64,000 nucleotides of DNA from Ctenosaura bakeri (GCA_948474755.1 CAOLHI010000024.1:1054001-1118000), one strand, 5' to 3'; counted from the stretch's first letter, positions 34,163 through 44,824 are shown. Numbers and translations are program-made. The notes: a model not told the origin generated them from the sequence alone.

Positions 34163-34365
34163 CAGAACCCCTTCCTTGGAAGCTAACAGGGTCAGCCCTG
34201 GTTGGTACTTGGATGGGAAACCACCAATAAATACCAGGTGCTGTAGGCTACCTTTCAAAGGAAGGAACTGGCAAAACCACCGCTGTGTATTCATTTCCTA
34301 AGAAAACACTATGAAATTCATGAGGTTGCCACTTGAAGTCACATATAAACATGCACAACTGCTGA
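34163..34365 (+). mobile_element. 5S-rRNA-derived SINE
   Basis: The head reads GGAAGCTAACAGGGTCAGCC, then TGGTTGGTACTTGGATGGGA, AACC and GGTGCTGTAGGCTA. This follows vertebrate 5S rRNA from box A (AGCTAAGCAGG) through box C (GGATGGGAGACC) to its 3' end. The body, CCTAAGAAAACACTATGAAA and TTCATGAGGTTGCC, is not 5S. It is a retroposon, not a functional rRNA gene, because only the 3' two thirds of 5S is present and a foreign tail follows. Confidence 0.8.
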
Positions 34366-35079
34366 ACACGATGCCAGCCATAGTTGTGAAATCTTTTGTG
34401 ACACTAGTGGGCCACTGCTAGGACAACAAAACTTTTCCTATTTCTCCTTCTTCCTGCAGCCTTCTGCTCTGGAGGGTTCCCTACTCCTATTAAGCAGATC
34501 TGGCCAGTATGCAGGAGGTGGAGGAGGGAGGAAGAATCATGTTCCCCTAGGTCCATAGCTGAAAGTTGTTCTGCTAGGGAAATGGCTCAGTTGCATCCAG
34601 TCCAGTGACTTATTTAAGGCTGTCCAGAGTGCTTTGTAGATCAGAAGCTGGCCTTCTTGCATTAAGTTCTGAAAGTAATCACTTCTTTACTTGATTAAGT
34701 ATTTGTCAAGTTTTGAATATTACTTTTAAAAGGTAATGCAAAGCCTTTTAGTTACTTATTTGTTTGTTTACTAAGTATACTTTAATTTTGTTTTAAATAG
34801 ATGTAGCTCATAAATGTTACCAATCATTTTAAGAAAGCAGTGGCTACTGTTTAAAAGAAGCTACATTAGCAATGTTGTCATCCAGAGTGAAACACATTAA
34901 CATGTTACTCCAAATTTTGATACTCTGTATTTCTAATATGCAACAGTTTTTGTTGTTGTAGTTCCACAGGAAGACTTTTTAAAACATGACATGTCTTTTA
35001 AGCAAAACAAAGCAAAACTGGAAATCAAGTCCGAGATCGTTTTCCAAGTGGCTATGATCAATTACAACAATGTTTTTGG
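34366..35079. other. Unique AT-rich DNA
   Basis: No gene or repeat is recognised. Confidence 0.5.
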
Positions 35080-35222
35080 GGGGTGTGGGGTGGGAATTCC
35101 ACAACACTCCCAATGTTCTTGAACTGCAGGCCCCAGCACTCCTTACCACTGGCTATGCTGACTGAGGCTGCTGGGAGTTGTTGTCTAGCAGCTTCTTGCA
35201 GGGCTATGTGATTCCCAATCTT
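35080..35222. mobile_element. hAT-type MITE
   Basis: The left GGGGTGGGAATTCCACAAC and right GCTATGTGATTCCCAATC are inverse-type ends. The interior has CTTGAACTGCAGGCCCCAGC and GCTGGGAGTTGTTGTCTAGC. Same family as 28636. Confidence 0.7.
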
Positions 35223-35261
35223 ACTTTCCAAAATGCTAATTTTCAGGTCATAGGCAGGCTA

Positions 35262-35345
35262 AGACTGCAATCCTATACGCACTACCTTCGGCCTATGTCC
35301 CATTGAACTCCATAGAGGTTGCTCAGGCATAATCATGCATAGCAG
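35262..35345. repeat. Dispersed repeat fragment (GACTGCAATCCTATRC class)
   Basis: AGACTGCAATCCTATACGCA followed by TATGTCCCATTGAACTCCAT is a common short interspersed sequence in reptile DNA, as I recall it. A related piece lies at about 61050-61135. Confidence 0.5.
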
Positions 35346-36743
35346 TAGGCGTGCAATTATTATACTGAAAACAGCTGAGCAGACTAAAATCACCAATAAG
35401 TATCATCATGAAGCTAAGGTCATATAAAATGTGCCTTATATTGCCACAAATGAGGACTACATCTGGTTGTAGTTTCCAAATTTCCTGAACATAGCTGTGT
35501 TCTTCCCCAACTGCTTGACCATTCATGTACACGGAATACAGTTTATTTCACTTAAAACCAATTGAAGTTTTTCCATTGACTTCAACATGGATTCTACTCA
35601 TTGTATGTAATATCATTTACTCTTTGCTAATAAGAAATGCATATTATGCTGACATAATTAAAATGTAATAAGAAATAATTAACAAAATAAAGAAAATAAT
35701 AGTGAACATTAAATAATTATTAGCCCAATTTTCACATGTATATTTAAAATATTTTACTAAAATCACAGCCAGTTTTCTAGAGAATATGTGTCTCATCTTT
35801 TAAAAATGATTATGTTTTAATTACATTACTTTCTCGGCTTTGAACTGTTCTTCAGTGTGCCTTTAAACATTAAAATACTACATTATTCTCTCTGATGAAC
35901 CAATTGTAAATAATGCATAGTAGTTGTTATGAAATTTCCTAATTTTTTCCATTTATATACTAGATCTTTTGTAGTATTAGCAGATTGTACCAGTACTTAG
36001 TTTCCAGTCAGGATGCTTATTTTGGATAATTAATTTCATTTGTCCACATTTATTTTTCAAGTAGTGTATTACCCTAAAATTTGACTTGTTTGGGAGTTGA
36101 ACTGTATTTTTAAATAGAATCTCATGTTAATAGTTTGTATTAAAGTAGAATGATTCTATTATTAAATTTTAACCATGTTCTCACAGAACTTGATACCAGT
36201 TGTCTATTTGGACTGCAAGTCAAAAACTACTAGTGGAGAAAGATGATAAAGCTGTGATATAGGTAGAATCAGATTTGGTGCATTTTGTTGATTTTAAGAG
36301 ATCATTTCTCTTCAAAATGATTCCTCTTCTGGTAAAGAATAATTAATAAAATATACTCCTGTCAAAGTAAGACAAAACAGTCAGGTATTTATTTATAAAG
36401 TTTATATTGGATTCTTTTTAAAAGCACATTATATTATAGAATCAAAATAAACCACAACATACATTAAATCAAAGTGTCGTAAAAGCAGTGAAATTGATGA
36501 ACTTATATAAGTCAATAGGTCAAACCTCCATTTCCTCTGTGGTTTCTTTATCGTGCTATCGAAACTTGGGTGCAGTTGCTATCTACTTCTTTACACCCCC
36601 ACCCATGAGCCAAGAAACAAATCCAAGGTTTGTTTTACACTTTTTTCCTCTGGTTTGTTGGGAGAGCCACAAATGAGACCTGATTTTCCCCCATGTTCAG
36701 ATTATGTGATGAACAAACTGGGAAATCCAGAGTTTATTTAGAT
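35346..36743. other. AT-rich, repeat-poor desert
   Basis: About 1.4 kb with very high A+T and no transposon, exon or RNA signature. It may hold conserved regulatory sequence or simply be old neutral DNA. Confidence 0.4.
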
Positions 36744-36894
36744 CAGGAGTGGACAAAATGTGTTGCATGTGTTCAAAATTCAAAATGTGTGGAATGCCAA
36801 TTTACATCAATCCTAGCCCTGAAAGCCAAAGGGGAGGAACACTAAAAACTGCAGTCCAACAGCATCTTGAGAACTACCCTTTTGCCCATCTCTG
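36744..36894. mobile_element. hAT-type MITE (CAGGAGTGGACAAA ends)
   Basis: A 151-bp element, CAGGAGTGGACAAAATG to TTTGCCCATCTCTG, flanked by ATTTAGAT and GTTTAAAT (6 of 8 identical). The interior has GAACACTAAAAACTGCAGTCC (first 20 shared with the AACTACAGTCC class). Confidence 0.75.
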
Positions 36895-36992
36895 GTTTAA
36901 ATGCTGCAAGCCAGAATGTTCAAACACCATGCACCCTGTGGGGATGAAGTATTCTGATAGGGGTTCCTGTGAGTCCCTGGCTTGTCATGATG

Positions 36993-37030
<38 letters not shown>
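36993..37030. repeat. (ATCT)n microsatellite
   Basis: A 38-bp perfect tetranucleotide run, about 9.5 units. Confidence 0.95.
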
Positions 37031-37058
37031 GGTAGCCTACCTTTCTCCCAGTATGGGG

Positions 37059-37096
37059 CATCATCATCATCATCACCACCACCACCACCACCACCA
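37059..37096. repeat. (CAT)n(CAC)n compound trinucleotide repeat
   Basis: Five CAT units pass into about seven CAC units, 28 bp after the ATCT run. Confidence 0.95.
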
Positions 37097-37328
37097 TAGA
37101 AGCACAGAAGCTTAGATCAAACAGCATATATTAAATACAACATAGATCACAACATAGATTTGCTGGGATGAAGACACAAACCATCATTGATCCTCCATTT
37201 TTAATTATCTATCACCTGCTCACCTATAAGTAGTTCTATTAAAAAGCATGACATCTGAGCAATTCATAAACATAACTTTTGGGAAATTAACAAAAACAAA
37301 TGGCTGTGATCAATTATAGAGCCTCTCA
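37097..37328. other. Short unique spacer
   Basis: Nothing recognised. The last three bases, TCA, are the left target duplication of the following MITE. Confidence 0.55.
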
Positions 37329-37883
37329 GGCCCTTTTCGCACGGGCCTGTGCTCACGCGACAGCCCCGTGAGCCTCGCGGGAGTGGGAGCGTCGCTCCGC
37401 ACGACGCACTCCCACTTCCGCCCGGCTCACGGGGCTGAAGCGGCGCGAGCGCAGGTTTTTTGATTTTCGCGTCCAAGCGAAAATCACCCTGCGCTCGCGC
37501 AACGCTCCCGGCGCCCACCCGCACTTACCTTTTGTGCGGAGCCTCCGGGAGCCGGCCGGGTCGCGCTTCCTTCCCTCCGCCCCTGCGGAAGGAAGGAGCG
37601 AGGTGGGGAGCTTGCGCGACGGACGCAATGCCCGCTTCGCGCGCACGGGGGGGATCCGGCGCGACGCTGCCCGCTTTGCGCGTGCGCGGGGGGAATCCGG
37701 CGTGACGTCTCCCGCTTCGCACGGGGGAGGGCGGCTTGCGCGGCAAGCCTCCTTCGATGCAGCTTCCCCGCTCGTTCCTTTGCCTGCAGAAGGAAGGAGG
37801 GGAAGCGGCAGCCTCCCGGACGAGCCTTCTTGCGCTTGCCAGCCTCCCCTGCTTGCGCTAGAAGCCTCAGTGCGAAAAGGGCC
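37329..37883 (+). mobile_element. MITE family 1, copy f: long, CpG-dense, young-looking
   Basis: A 555-bp copy with near-consensus ends GGCCCTTTTCGCACGG / GTGCGAAAAGGGCC and an exact TCA duplication (37326-37328, 37884-37886). CpGs are largely intact, so it would score as a CpG island. The right half carries an extra tandem array of about three roughly 42-bp units (CCCGCTTCGCGCGCACGGGG, ATCCGGCGCGACG) at about 37625-37735. This explains its extra length. The 166-codon minus frame (37484-37984) and others across it reflect low stop density at high GC, not a gene. Confidence 0.93.
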
Positions 37884-38895
37884 TCAGTCTTCAATCCCTC
37901 ACCTCCAGTAAACTGCAGCAGGCATGACCTGTGATTTGGGATTCTGAGAGTTGTAGTCCAGCAAAATTCAAGATAAAATTGCAAGGAATGTATTGTATTG
38001 AAGTTACTTATGTATTTGGATAGTTAATTTTATTGGTCTTACATTGTGAGTTAACTGATTACAGATCAGGTTCACATCAATCCCCACAATTCCAAAATTC
38101 TGGCTGCTGCAGTCATGAGACTCTTTGTTGTCATGTCTACCAATTTTTGGATCTTATGTAAATACATTTGTACCTTGAGACTGTTTGCATCAAGAGAGAG
38201 AAAAGAAGATTGTGTGAACTGACTGTCAACATAGATGCAATGCATAAAGTATATTAAGTGTCTTAGAGACAGCATCTGAGTTGAGTTAGATGTGAGTCTG
38301 TAGGTTTGTGTGTGTAGATGTTCATATTGGCCATCTGGGCAAGGGTGTAGTTATTTCTCCCAAGTATTTTTTATGACCTCCAGTGTATAACTTTTACAAC
38401 AGTCATACTGTTTTACTACAAATATTATTGGATTTTGACAAACTCAATGGCTTCTGTTTGCTGGAATGAAAAAGAGAAGCAACATCTTATGTAGCTTATC
38501 AAAATGGTGCTGAATCGAAAGTGTGAATAGTTTTCTATGTAATACTTGGCACTTCTCAAGTCTCTACGAGTTGGACCAGTTAAGAAATGCAGTATATGTG
38601 ACAGCATTCTTCAGTTAAATGGCTTAAATCAAGAGGACATTGGAGCTTATATAATAGTCATACATCTTTACAGCTTTCAGGCAGTAAAAGAAGACCATCA
38701 ATTAATTTTTAGATTTCACTCTAATGACAGTCCCAAAACAACCCTTGTGTTGCTTTTTCCCAAGCATCCTAATTATTTACTACCATTTTGATTGTTTTCA
38801 GGAAGGGAATTACCAAAAATCCTCTCAAGACACAAGGAATTATGCTGGTGTTAGATCAGTCTGGTAGGAGCAATACAAGAAGCCATTTTATACCA
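37884..38895. other. Unique noncoding DNA
   Basis: A short ATTCTGAGAGTTGTAGTCCA trace (37940) of the hAT class; otherwise nothing. Confidence 0.5.
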
Positions 38896-39084
38896 GGGCC
38901 CATATACACTATAGAAGTATTGCTATTATTCCACTTTAAGTGCTATGATTCTATCCTACTGGGATTGGTAGTCTGGTCAGGCACTGGAGCACCCTGGCTG
39001 AAAATTCTAAATGATTCCATACAATAGAACTATGGCAATTAAAGTGGGATTGTAGCAGTGTAATTCTTTAGTGTGAATGGGCCC
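38896..39084. mobile_element. MITE family 2, diverged copy d
   Basis: The ends GGGCCCATATACACT and AGTGTGAATGGGCCC are inverse, and the interior keeps CTATTATTCCACTTTAAGTG and GGCTGAAAATTCTAAATG. Its terminus (GGGCCCAT) is intermediate between families 1 and 2. Confidence 0.7.
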
Positions 39085-40605
39085 CAATTCCAGCTATTGG
39101 TCTTTCTAGCACAATAGAGTTTACACTAGAGATGGGCAGGTTATCAGGCTTGTGAGATCTACAAACTGAATTTGATAGAAAAGGCATATTTTTAAAGATT
39201 CAAGATTTCTGAGCACAGGAATTTCTTTTGATTACTGGAACTAAATAGTACTCACAAGTACTCACAAGTCACAACTCCTACCTACCACAAGCTTTTTTCA
39301 TCTCAACAATATAAATCAGGGTAATTATTTTTTGTTTCTATTGTTAAACAGTTGGGATTCAAAAGCCTTTGTCAATTTCTACCAAGATCTACCAGCAGTT
39401 ATCTGGTATATATATTTTATTTTACCCATTTTACCCAGTTATATTTTACCCATTCCTGATCTATGCTAAAATTATTTGGGGCCAGATTAGCCAGATTATT
39501 TGGGGATGCCTTTTTGGAAATAATGCTTACACTTTTTGTATTAAACGATTCATACAAAAAAACTGTTAGAAACACTATAATATGATTGTCCACTCCAAAA
39601 TATTTTTGCATTACAGACAGCAAACTGAGTTGACAATATATTTAATCTTTGGTGTTGTGAGACAAACAATAATGGAATCACATCATGAGAGATGCTAAAA
39701 CAACAGAGAAGGACAAGGTGACCTGCAAAAACATTAGTGGCAGAACCAACACTGAGCTGTAGTTTACTAACATGATTACCTAGGGAATAGTATGCGTGTT
39801 CCTGGCAGCGTAGTAGAGGAAGTAGATGTATTAAGCAGAGAATCTTTTTAATAAACAGCCTTATCATAATGTGTTGAATTCAGCTGTACAATTTTGTTAC
39901 CAGATCTTAGTACTGGCAAAACCAAGAACTAGCTGTACATGGTTCTGATTGGCTTGCCTTTATGGTGTCACCAAGAACCAGAATCACCAATCCCAAAGCA
40001 GTTTTACACTTTTTTAGAAGTGTCTTCTAAAGGTTATAGTGATGGATCAGCAAATACATTCATTACCATTCAAATGATATTTTTAAAGATTCAAAAGAGC
40101 AAAAGGCCTGCCTGAAGCATGGTGAGCAAGGCATGAATACCCATCATTCCATTATGAAGCTCACTGCATCTATGGCAGCTGTGAAATCTCTTTTTCTGTT
40201 AAGGATTGATGCTGCGTAGGCTGAATATGAGTACACTGTAAATTAGCTTCACTGTTTATGCTGAAGCCCAGATTTTTAGTGCTGTTGGACATTGCAAATC
40301 CCTTTAAGTCTTTCTTTGTTTATATATTTAAAAGTCTGCATATATTTTACTGTTAGTTGTACAGACTGTTTCTCAACTTATACATTTAACATTTAGGTAT
40401 AGATAAACATGTGCCTCTCATCTGTGAAGAAATAAATAAATGTGTTTTCATTTATTTCAAAGTACATAAAAGTTGGTGGTGAATGTCTTGTTATTTTGTG
40501 ATCCCAGTTCTTCCTTCTTTGTATTTTATCATTGTATGCACTTGTTTACCTTCCCCACTTTACAAGATCCATGCCTGTTTTCTCCCAAGTACATGACAGG
40601 TGTTA
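39085..40605. other. Mostly unique AT-rich DNA
   Basis: Small direct repeats (ACTCACAAGT twice near 39250; ATTTTACCCA three times near 39418-39450). No gene is recognised. Confidence 0.5.
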
Positions 40606-41245
40606 CAGAGAGCCAGGCCCTTTCCGCAGCTTACCTCCTTCCAGGGCGGTCGCGTGGGGATCACACGAGCAGCCTCTTCCAAGAGGCACTCACATCCCCT
40701 CAGCCAGCCGACAGGCAGCATGAAGGCTCCGCCTCTTCCTTCCACAGCACAGCCAGGTATTTTACCAGGCTGCGCTGGGGGAGGAAGTGTGAGGGCGTGT
40801 CTTCGGAGGCTCCATGTGGACGGTAAGTGCACGTGGGGCCCCAGAGCGACACATGATCGTGCATCATTTTTGGCCAAAAACTGAAAATGATATATTTAGT
40901 GATTGGTGCCTGCCGCCCCCAGCAGTGTCGCATGATTGCGAGGACATCATGTGGAATGCTCCTCGCAATCGTGCAACACTCTGGAGGCCCTTTCGCATGA
41001 CAAATGCCATGTGAAAAGGACCCCAGTGTGATGTAGTACTTTGAATGTTGGATTGTGACTCTGGAGACCAAATCTACATTCAGCTGTGGAAACCCACTGG
41101 GTGACCTTGGGCAATCACACTATCTCAGCCTCAAAGGAAGACAAAGGCAAACCTCCTCTGAACAAATCTTGCCAAGCAAACCCCATGATAAGATTGCCTT
41201 AGGGTCACCATAAGACATAGGCATTCTGTAACAACACCAACATGA
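40606..41245 (+). mobile_element. Sauria-type SINE split by a MITE
   Basis: The SINE's first bases (CAGAGAGCCA, 40606-40615) are separated from the rest, which resumes as CCAGTGTGATGTAGTACTTT (41023 on), by a family 1 MITE. Joining the flanks gives the AGAGCCAGTGTGGTGTAGT-type 5' end seen at 61718 and in reverse at 60249. The remainder carries GAACAAATCTTGCCAAGCAA and CCTTAGGGTCACCATAAG. Confidence 0.85.
40616..41022 (-). mobile_element. MITE family 1, copy g, inserted in a SINE
   Basis: A 407-bp reverse-orientation copy, GGCCCTTTCCGCAGC to GTGAAAAGGACC, with an exact CCA duplication (40613-40615, 41023-41025). CpG is partly decayed. GGACGGTAAGTGCACG at about 40818-40833 is the donor-like site of the family in its sense strand. 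Confidence 0.92.
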
Positions 41246-41342
41246 AGGGTATTAAAATTGCCCCTTAAAAATTAAGGGAGGATAGGAATAGCACTCTAAT
41301 AGAGGGGGAAGAGGAGCAAGATAAGTGATAGTTATAACATTT

Positions 41343-41820
41343 GTTGTTGTTAACTGCCTTCAAGTCGACTTTGATTTACAGTGACCCTGACAGGGTCACC
41401 CTGTAACATCCTATAACAGCCTTGCTAAGATTTCCAAACTCAGGATTGTCATTTCCTTGAGTGACACTATCCACCTGTAATGCAGTCTTCTTCTTTTCCT
41501 GATGCCTTCTATCTAAGCTTTATTATCTTTTCTAGTGAGTCATGTGTTCTCATGATATGCTCAAAGTCTGATGGTCTCAGTTTAGTCATCTTGGCTTCTA
41601 CAGATAATTCAGGCATGATTTGCTCTTGTACCCACTTATTAGTCATTCTTAGCAGTCCACAGTACCTGTAGAACTCTTCTCCAGCAACACATTTCAAATG
41701 GGTTGCTTTTCTTCCTAGCAGCCTTTTTCCCTGTTCAGCTTACATAGAAACTGGAAATGTGATGGCATGGGCAATCCTGATTTTGATATTCACTGAAGTA
41801 TCATTAAATAGGTATAAATA
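41343..41820 (-). mobile_element. Bov-B/RTE LINE 3' end, antisense
   Basis: Tail TTGTTGTTAACTGCCTTCAA, then GTCGACTTTGATTTACAGTG; then CTATCCACCTGTAATGCAGT, AACACATTTCAAATGGGTTG and GTGATGGCATGGGCAATCC. 5'-truncated. Its tail sequence matches the 3' ends of the tRNA SINEs (CCTTCAAGTCG), the expected LINE-SINE partnership. Confidence 0.85.
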
Positions 41821-42532
41821 AAAATAGAAACAAAGGTAATTTATTAGTCAAATGAGAAGAAGGAAATGAAATACTGTTGGAGGAAAAGAAATTTTAAAAT
41901 ATGTTTATGAACTCATAAGACAGTAAAGAGAGTAAGATATAGGAATGTTGAGAAGACAACTATCAGACCTGTAGAAAGTGGGAAAAACATGATAAATCAC
42001 TTTTGAAGTTCAATCTGTGCAGGCATATCTTATGCAGTAGAGAGCAGTGACTTAACAACTTTGTGAACTAAAGTAAAAAATATGACTCTGTATGCCCTAT
42101 ATTTTAAGGAAGGTACACATTATGACTGATCGAGAAGATTAAATAATACATGCATATAGAGTAGAACTCTCATCCAGTTTTCATGTAAATAGTCTCATTT
42201 CAGGCCAAGCCATTTTTAAAAATTCAATTTTTAAAAAAAAAAAATGGCTAATGGAAAGGTCTTAATGTATCTGCTCAGATACTACCTGCTGCAGAAAAAC
42301 CTGGGAATCCCAACTTTTGTGCAAGGCCAGAGTAGTAACTGAATTTCTGAAGGAGTTCCAAAAACAGGACCTTTTGTGTGGAAAAGTGTGAGCTGCCTAA
42401 TGGGAAGGCTGGCTTTGTGCTGTAGTGGATGGATCGGGCTGCTGGGCTTAGAGAAGGCTCCTGCTCCTTATGTTCTAAATATAGTTCCTTTCAAGCCCAA
42501 AGAAAGGGTAGCTGTAGGCATGCTCTTTGACT
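41821..42532. other. Unique noncoding DNA
   Basis: Nothing recognised. The last eight bases, CTTTGACT, are the probable left duplication of the next element. Confidence 0.5.
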
Positions 42533-42765
42533 CAGTTGTGTAGGGACGGGGGTGCAAGGGGGGCAGTGCACCCTGGGCGGCATTTTTGGGGGGTACCACC
42601 GCTCCTTTCCTGCCTCTGTGCACCACAGCCCCTCCATGCACCGTAGCTCCACCCCCATACACCACACCCCTGTCCCTGCCCCATGGCCCCGCCCCCACAT
42701 GCTATAGCCCTGCCCCGTGTGCTGTAGCCCCATCCCTACCCCACTCACGCCAAGCTACGCCACTG
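42533..42765. mobile_element. hAT-type GC-rich element (CAGTKGYGTAG ends)
   Basis: Starts CAGTTGTGTAGGGACGGGGG and ends CAAGCTACGCCACTG, which is inverse to CAGTGGCGTAGC. The flanks CTTTGACT and CCTTGGCT agree at 6 of 8 positions. Inside, a degenerate tandem of CCCCATRCACYRYAGCCC-type units gives a C-rich tract at about 42610-42740. Open frames up to 111 codons in this tract are not genes. Confidence 0.75.
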
Positions 42766-43072
42766 CCTTGGCTCTGCCCCAGCTGGAGGCATCAGCACCA
42801 ATGCATTACCTGCTTCACATTCCAGTTGGGAGATGCTACCAGAGCTTTGGGAGAGCAGGAAGAGAAACATTTATTACCCCATGTATCAGGGATCATCAGC
42901 AATATTTCAGACAGTCATTAAGGACTCTGGGGTATTTATACCAATTTCATCATTGGCAATCTAGCATTGCTTGACTATAATCACTGTAACGAGGTGCTAT
43001 AGTGAGGAGTGAGGTGTCACACTTTCTCTCCGCTTTTCATTATCTTGCTTATTTCCCCCTGCTTGCTTCCAG
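42766..43072. other. Unique stretch ending in a strong pyrimidine tract
   Basis: From about 43040 the sequence is C/T-rich and ends GCTTGCTTCCAG, a good splice acceptor for the next entry. Confidence 0.45.
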
Positions 43073-43196
43073 TTTTTATTCACTGTCACCACAGTTAAGT
43101 CCTCCTAGCTGGTGGATGATCAAAATAATAACTGCCCCCGATGTGGCAAATTCCAGGGGATTAGACATATCAAACTATTGAGACCACTTGGCTATG
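43073..43196 (+). other. Candidate exon C (probably noncoding if real)
   Basis: A strong acceptor (CTTATTTCCCCCTGCTTGCT, then TCCAG) and a donor (TATG then GTAAGTAG) bound 124 bp. All three frames contain stops; the longest runs about 35 codons (SPPSWWMIKI and so on) and stops 18 bases before the donor. It could be an lncRNA or untranslated exon, or chance. Confidence 0.18.
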
Positions 43197-44049
43197 GTAA
43201 GTAGAGTAAAACCCACTTCTTCCTTTATCTGGTTTATTTACCTCTGATTTTGGAGATGAAGAGCCTGCTGACTGTGGCTACAAAAACCACTGCTGAAGTT
43301 GCCTGGAGATCATCTGTCAGTGAATCCTAAACAGCACTGGGAATAATGTATTACATGACAAATAGCATTAATTTTTGTGATAATGAGGGCCTGTTAATGT
43401 TTTCTTTTGAAATAGTAACAACTGTTCATTTACTTTTGTATGTGAAACAAATCATGTTTATTCATTATGTTAAAAGGCTATCATTTTTAGGGATTTTTAT
43501 CCATTTTTTTTTATTTTAAAGTTTTCATAGTCTACTAGGGGATGCTGACTGGACTTTTGGACAGTGATTTGAATTCTCTCCAAGAATCTAGGGATCAGTG
43601 AGTTATCATCAGATAATGGGCTTAGGCTGTAATGGGCCTAGAAAGTCTCACCTATTAGCATTTCACTTCCACACTTGCTTACCTTTCACTCTGAAATTTG
43701 TTTCCACACTAGTAAATTCTAGTTCAAAAAATTCATGCAGGAGTTTAATGTGGTGGTGATTTGATTTATCTGGTATTTTTTCCTTCTTGAATTTAAACGA
43801 GAGAGTAGAGATTCACCCAAGCTGCCCATGTCTATACAAGTATTACAGGTGCAGCAGCCATGGCTTGGCTTGGCTGGCTTTCTCCTCCTCCCCATCCTCC
43901 TTCTTATTTGACCACCCTAATTGTCAGATAAGGGAGCTTCTTAGGAGAAGTTTTTATAGCAAGTTGTGTCCTTTATTTACCTTGAGATCAAGGCAGATAC
44001 ACTGTAGGACAAAGGAGCATTATAGTTCCTTAATGTGATTCTAAATAAT
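43197..44049. other. Unique noncoding DNA
   Basis: Nothing recognised. Confidence 0.5.
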
Positions 44050-44262
44050 AGTGGTAGTGGTTTGAGCATTGGACTATGACTCTGGAGACTAGGATTCGAA
44101 TTCACACTCAGCCATGAAAATCCACTTGGTGGATAAGTCACACACTCTAAGCCTCAGAGGAGGGCAAAGGCAAAAGCCTTCTGAACAAATCTTGCTAAGA
44201 AAATCCTATGATGGGTTCCCCTTAGGGTCACCATAAGTCCGAAACAATTTGAAGACACAAAT
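44050..44262 (+). mobile_element. Sauria-type tRNA SINE
   Basis: GTGGTAGTGGTTTGAGCATT, then GACTATGACTCTGGAGACTA and GATTCGAATTC (box B-like), body CTCAGCCATGAAAATCCACT, GAACAAATCTTGCTAAGAAA and tail CCATAAGTCCGAAACAATTT. Slightly 5'-truncated. Confidence 0.88.
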
Positions 44263-44824
44263 GGACAGAAATGGGAATATCAAGGGCTGTTCGATATGAG
44301 AAGTTTGGTAATGTTCCAAGTTTTGTTAGTGGGTAAATGTAGTAAGGAAGGAAATGTTGCTCTTATTGTGTCTCATCAGAGCATAGAAAGAAAATTAGTC
44401 ATGTGACATTAGACTTGTAGAGAAAAAGGGTGGAAGAAGAAGAGTAAATTAGATTTTGGTGAGAAGAAGAGATAGAGAGGAAAGAAGTGAGATGGAGTTG
44501 GGTATAAACACTAGGATGACAAAAGGGTCAGAGCTAGGCTCCTCGACAGGCCAAAACTGGAAGTGAAGTAAAGTTGTGGTGCTAGCTTATGAAGATCAGA
44601 AGAGATCAAAACAAATGATCTGTCTGAATACCAACTCGTTTTCAAATCTGGAAGAAGCAGAATAGGAAAGTAAAGCAAACTATTACACAATGAGATGAAT
44701 TCCGCAAACTGAGAAACTGACTGGGATTTGATAATCTGGCAGGTCTATTTTAACCAGTGATGTCGATGAACAGTACTCACGCTGGAACTGTGGCCAGGAG
44801 AACACCTTCAATGTGCCAGACCTA
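44263..44824. other. Purine-rich unique DNA
   Basis: A/G-rich on the plus strand near 44400-44500; no gene is recognised. Confidence 0.5.

Noticed and set aside
36993..37030. CRISPR-like array
   Set aside because: It is a simple tetranucleotide repeat with no spacers, in vertebrate DNA.
37484..37984. 166-codon open frame on the minus strand, the longest in the window
   Set aside because: It lies almost wholly in the GC-rich CpG-dense MITE copy. Several other frames on both strands are open there too, and the peptide is Arg/Pro/Ala-rich as expected from GC bias.
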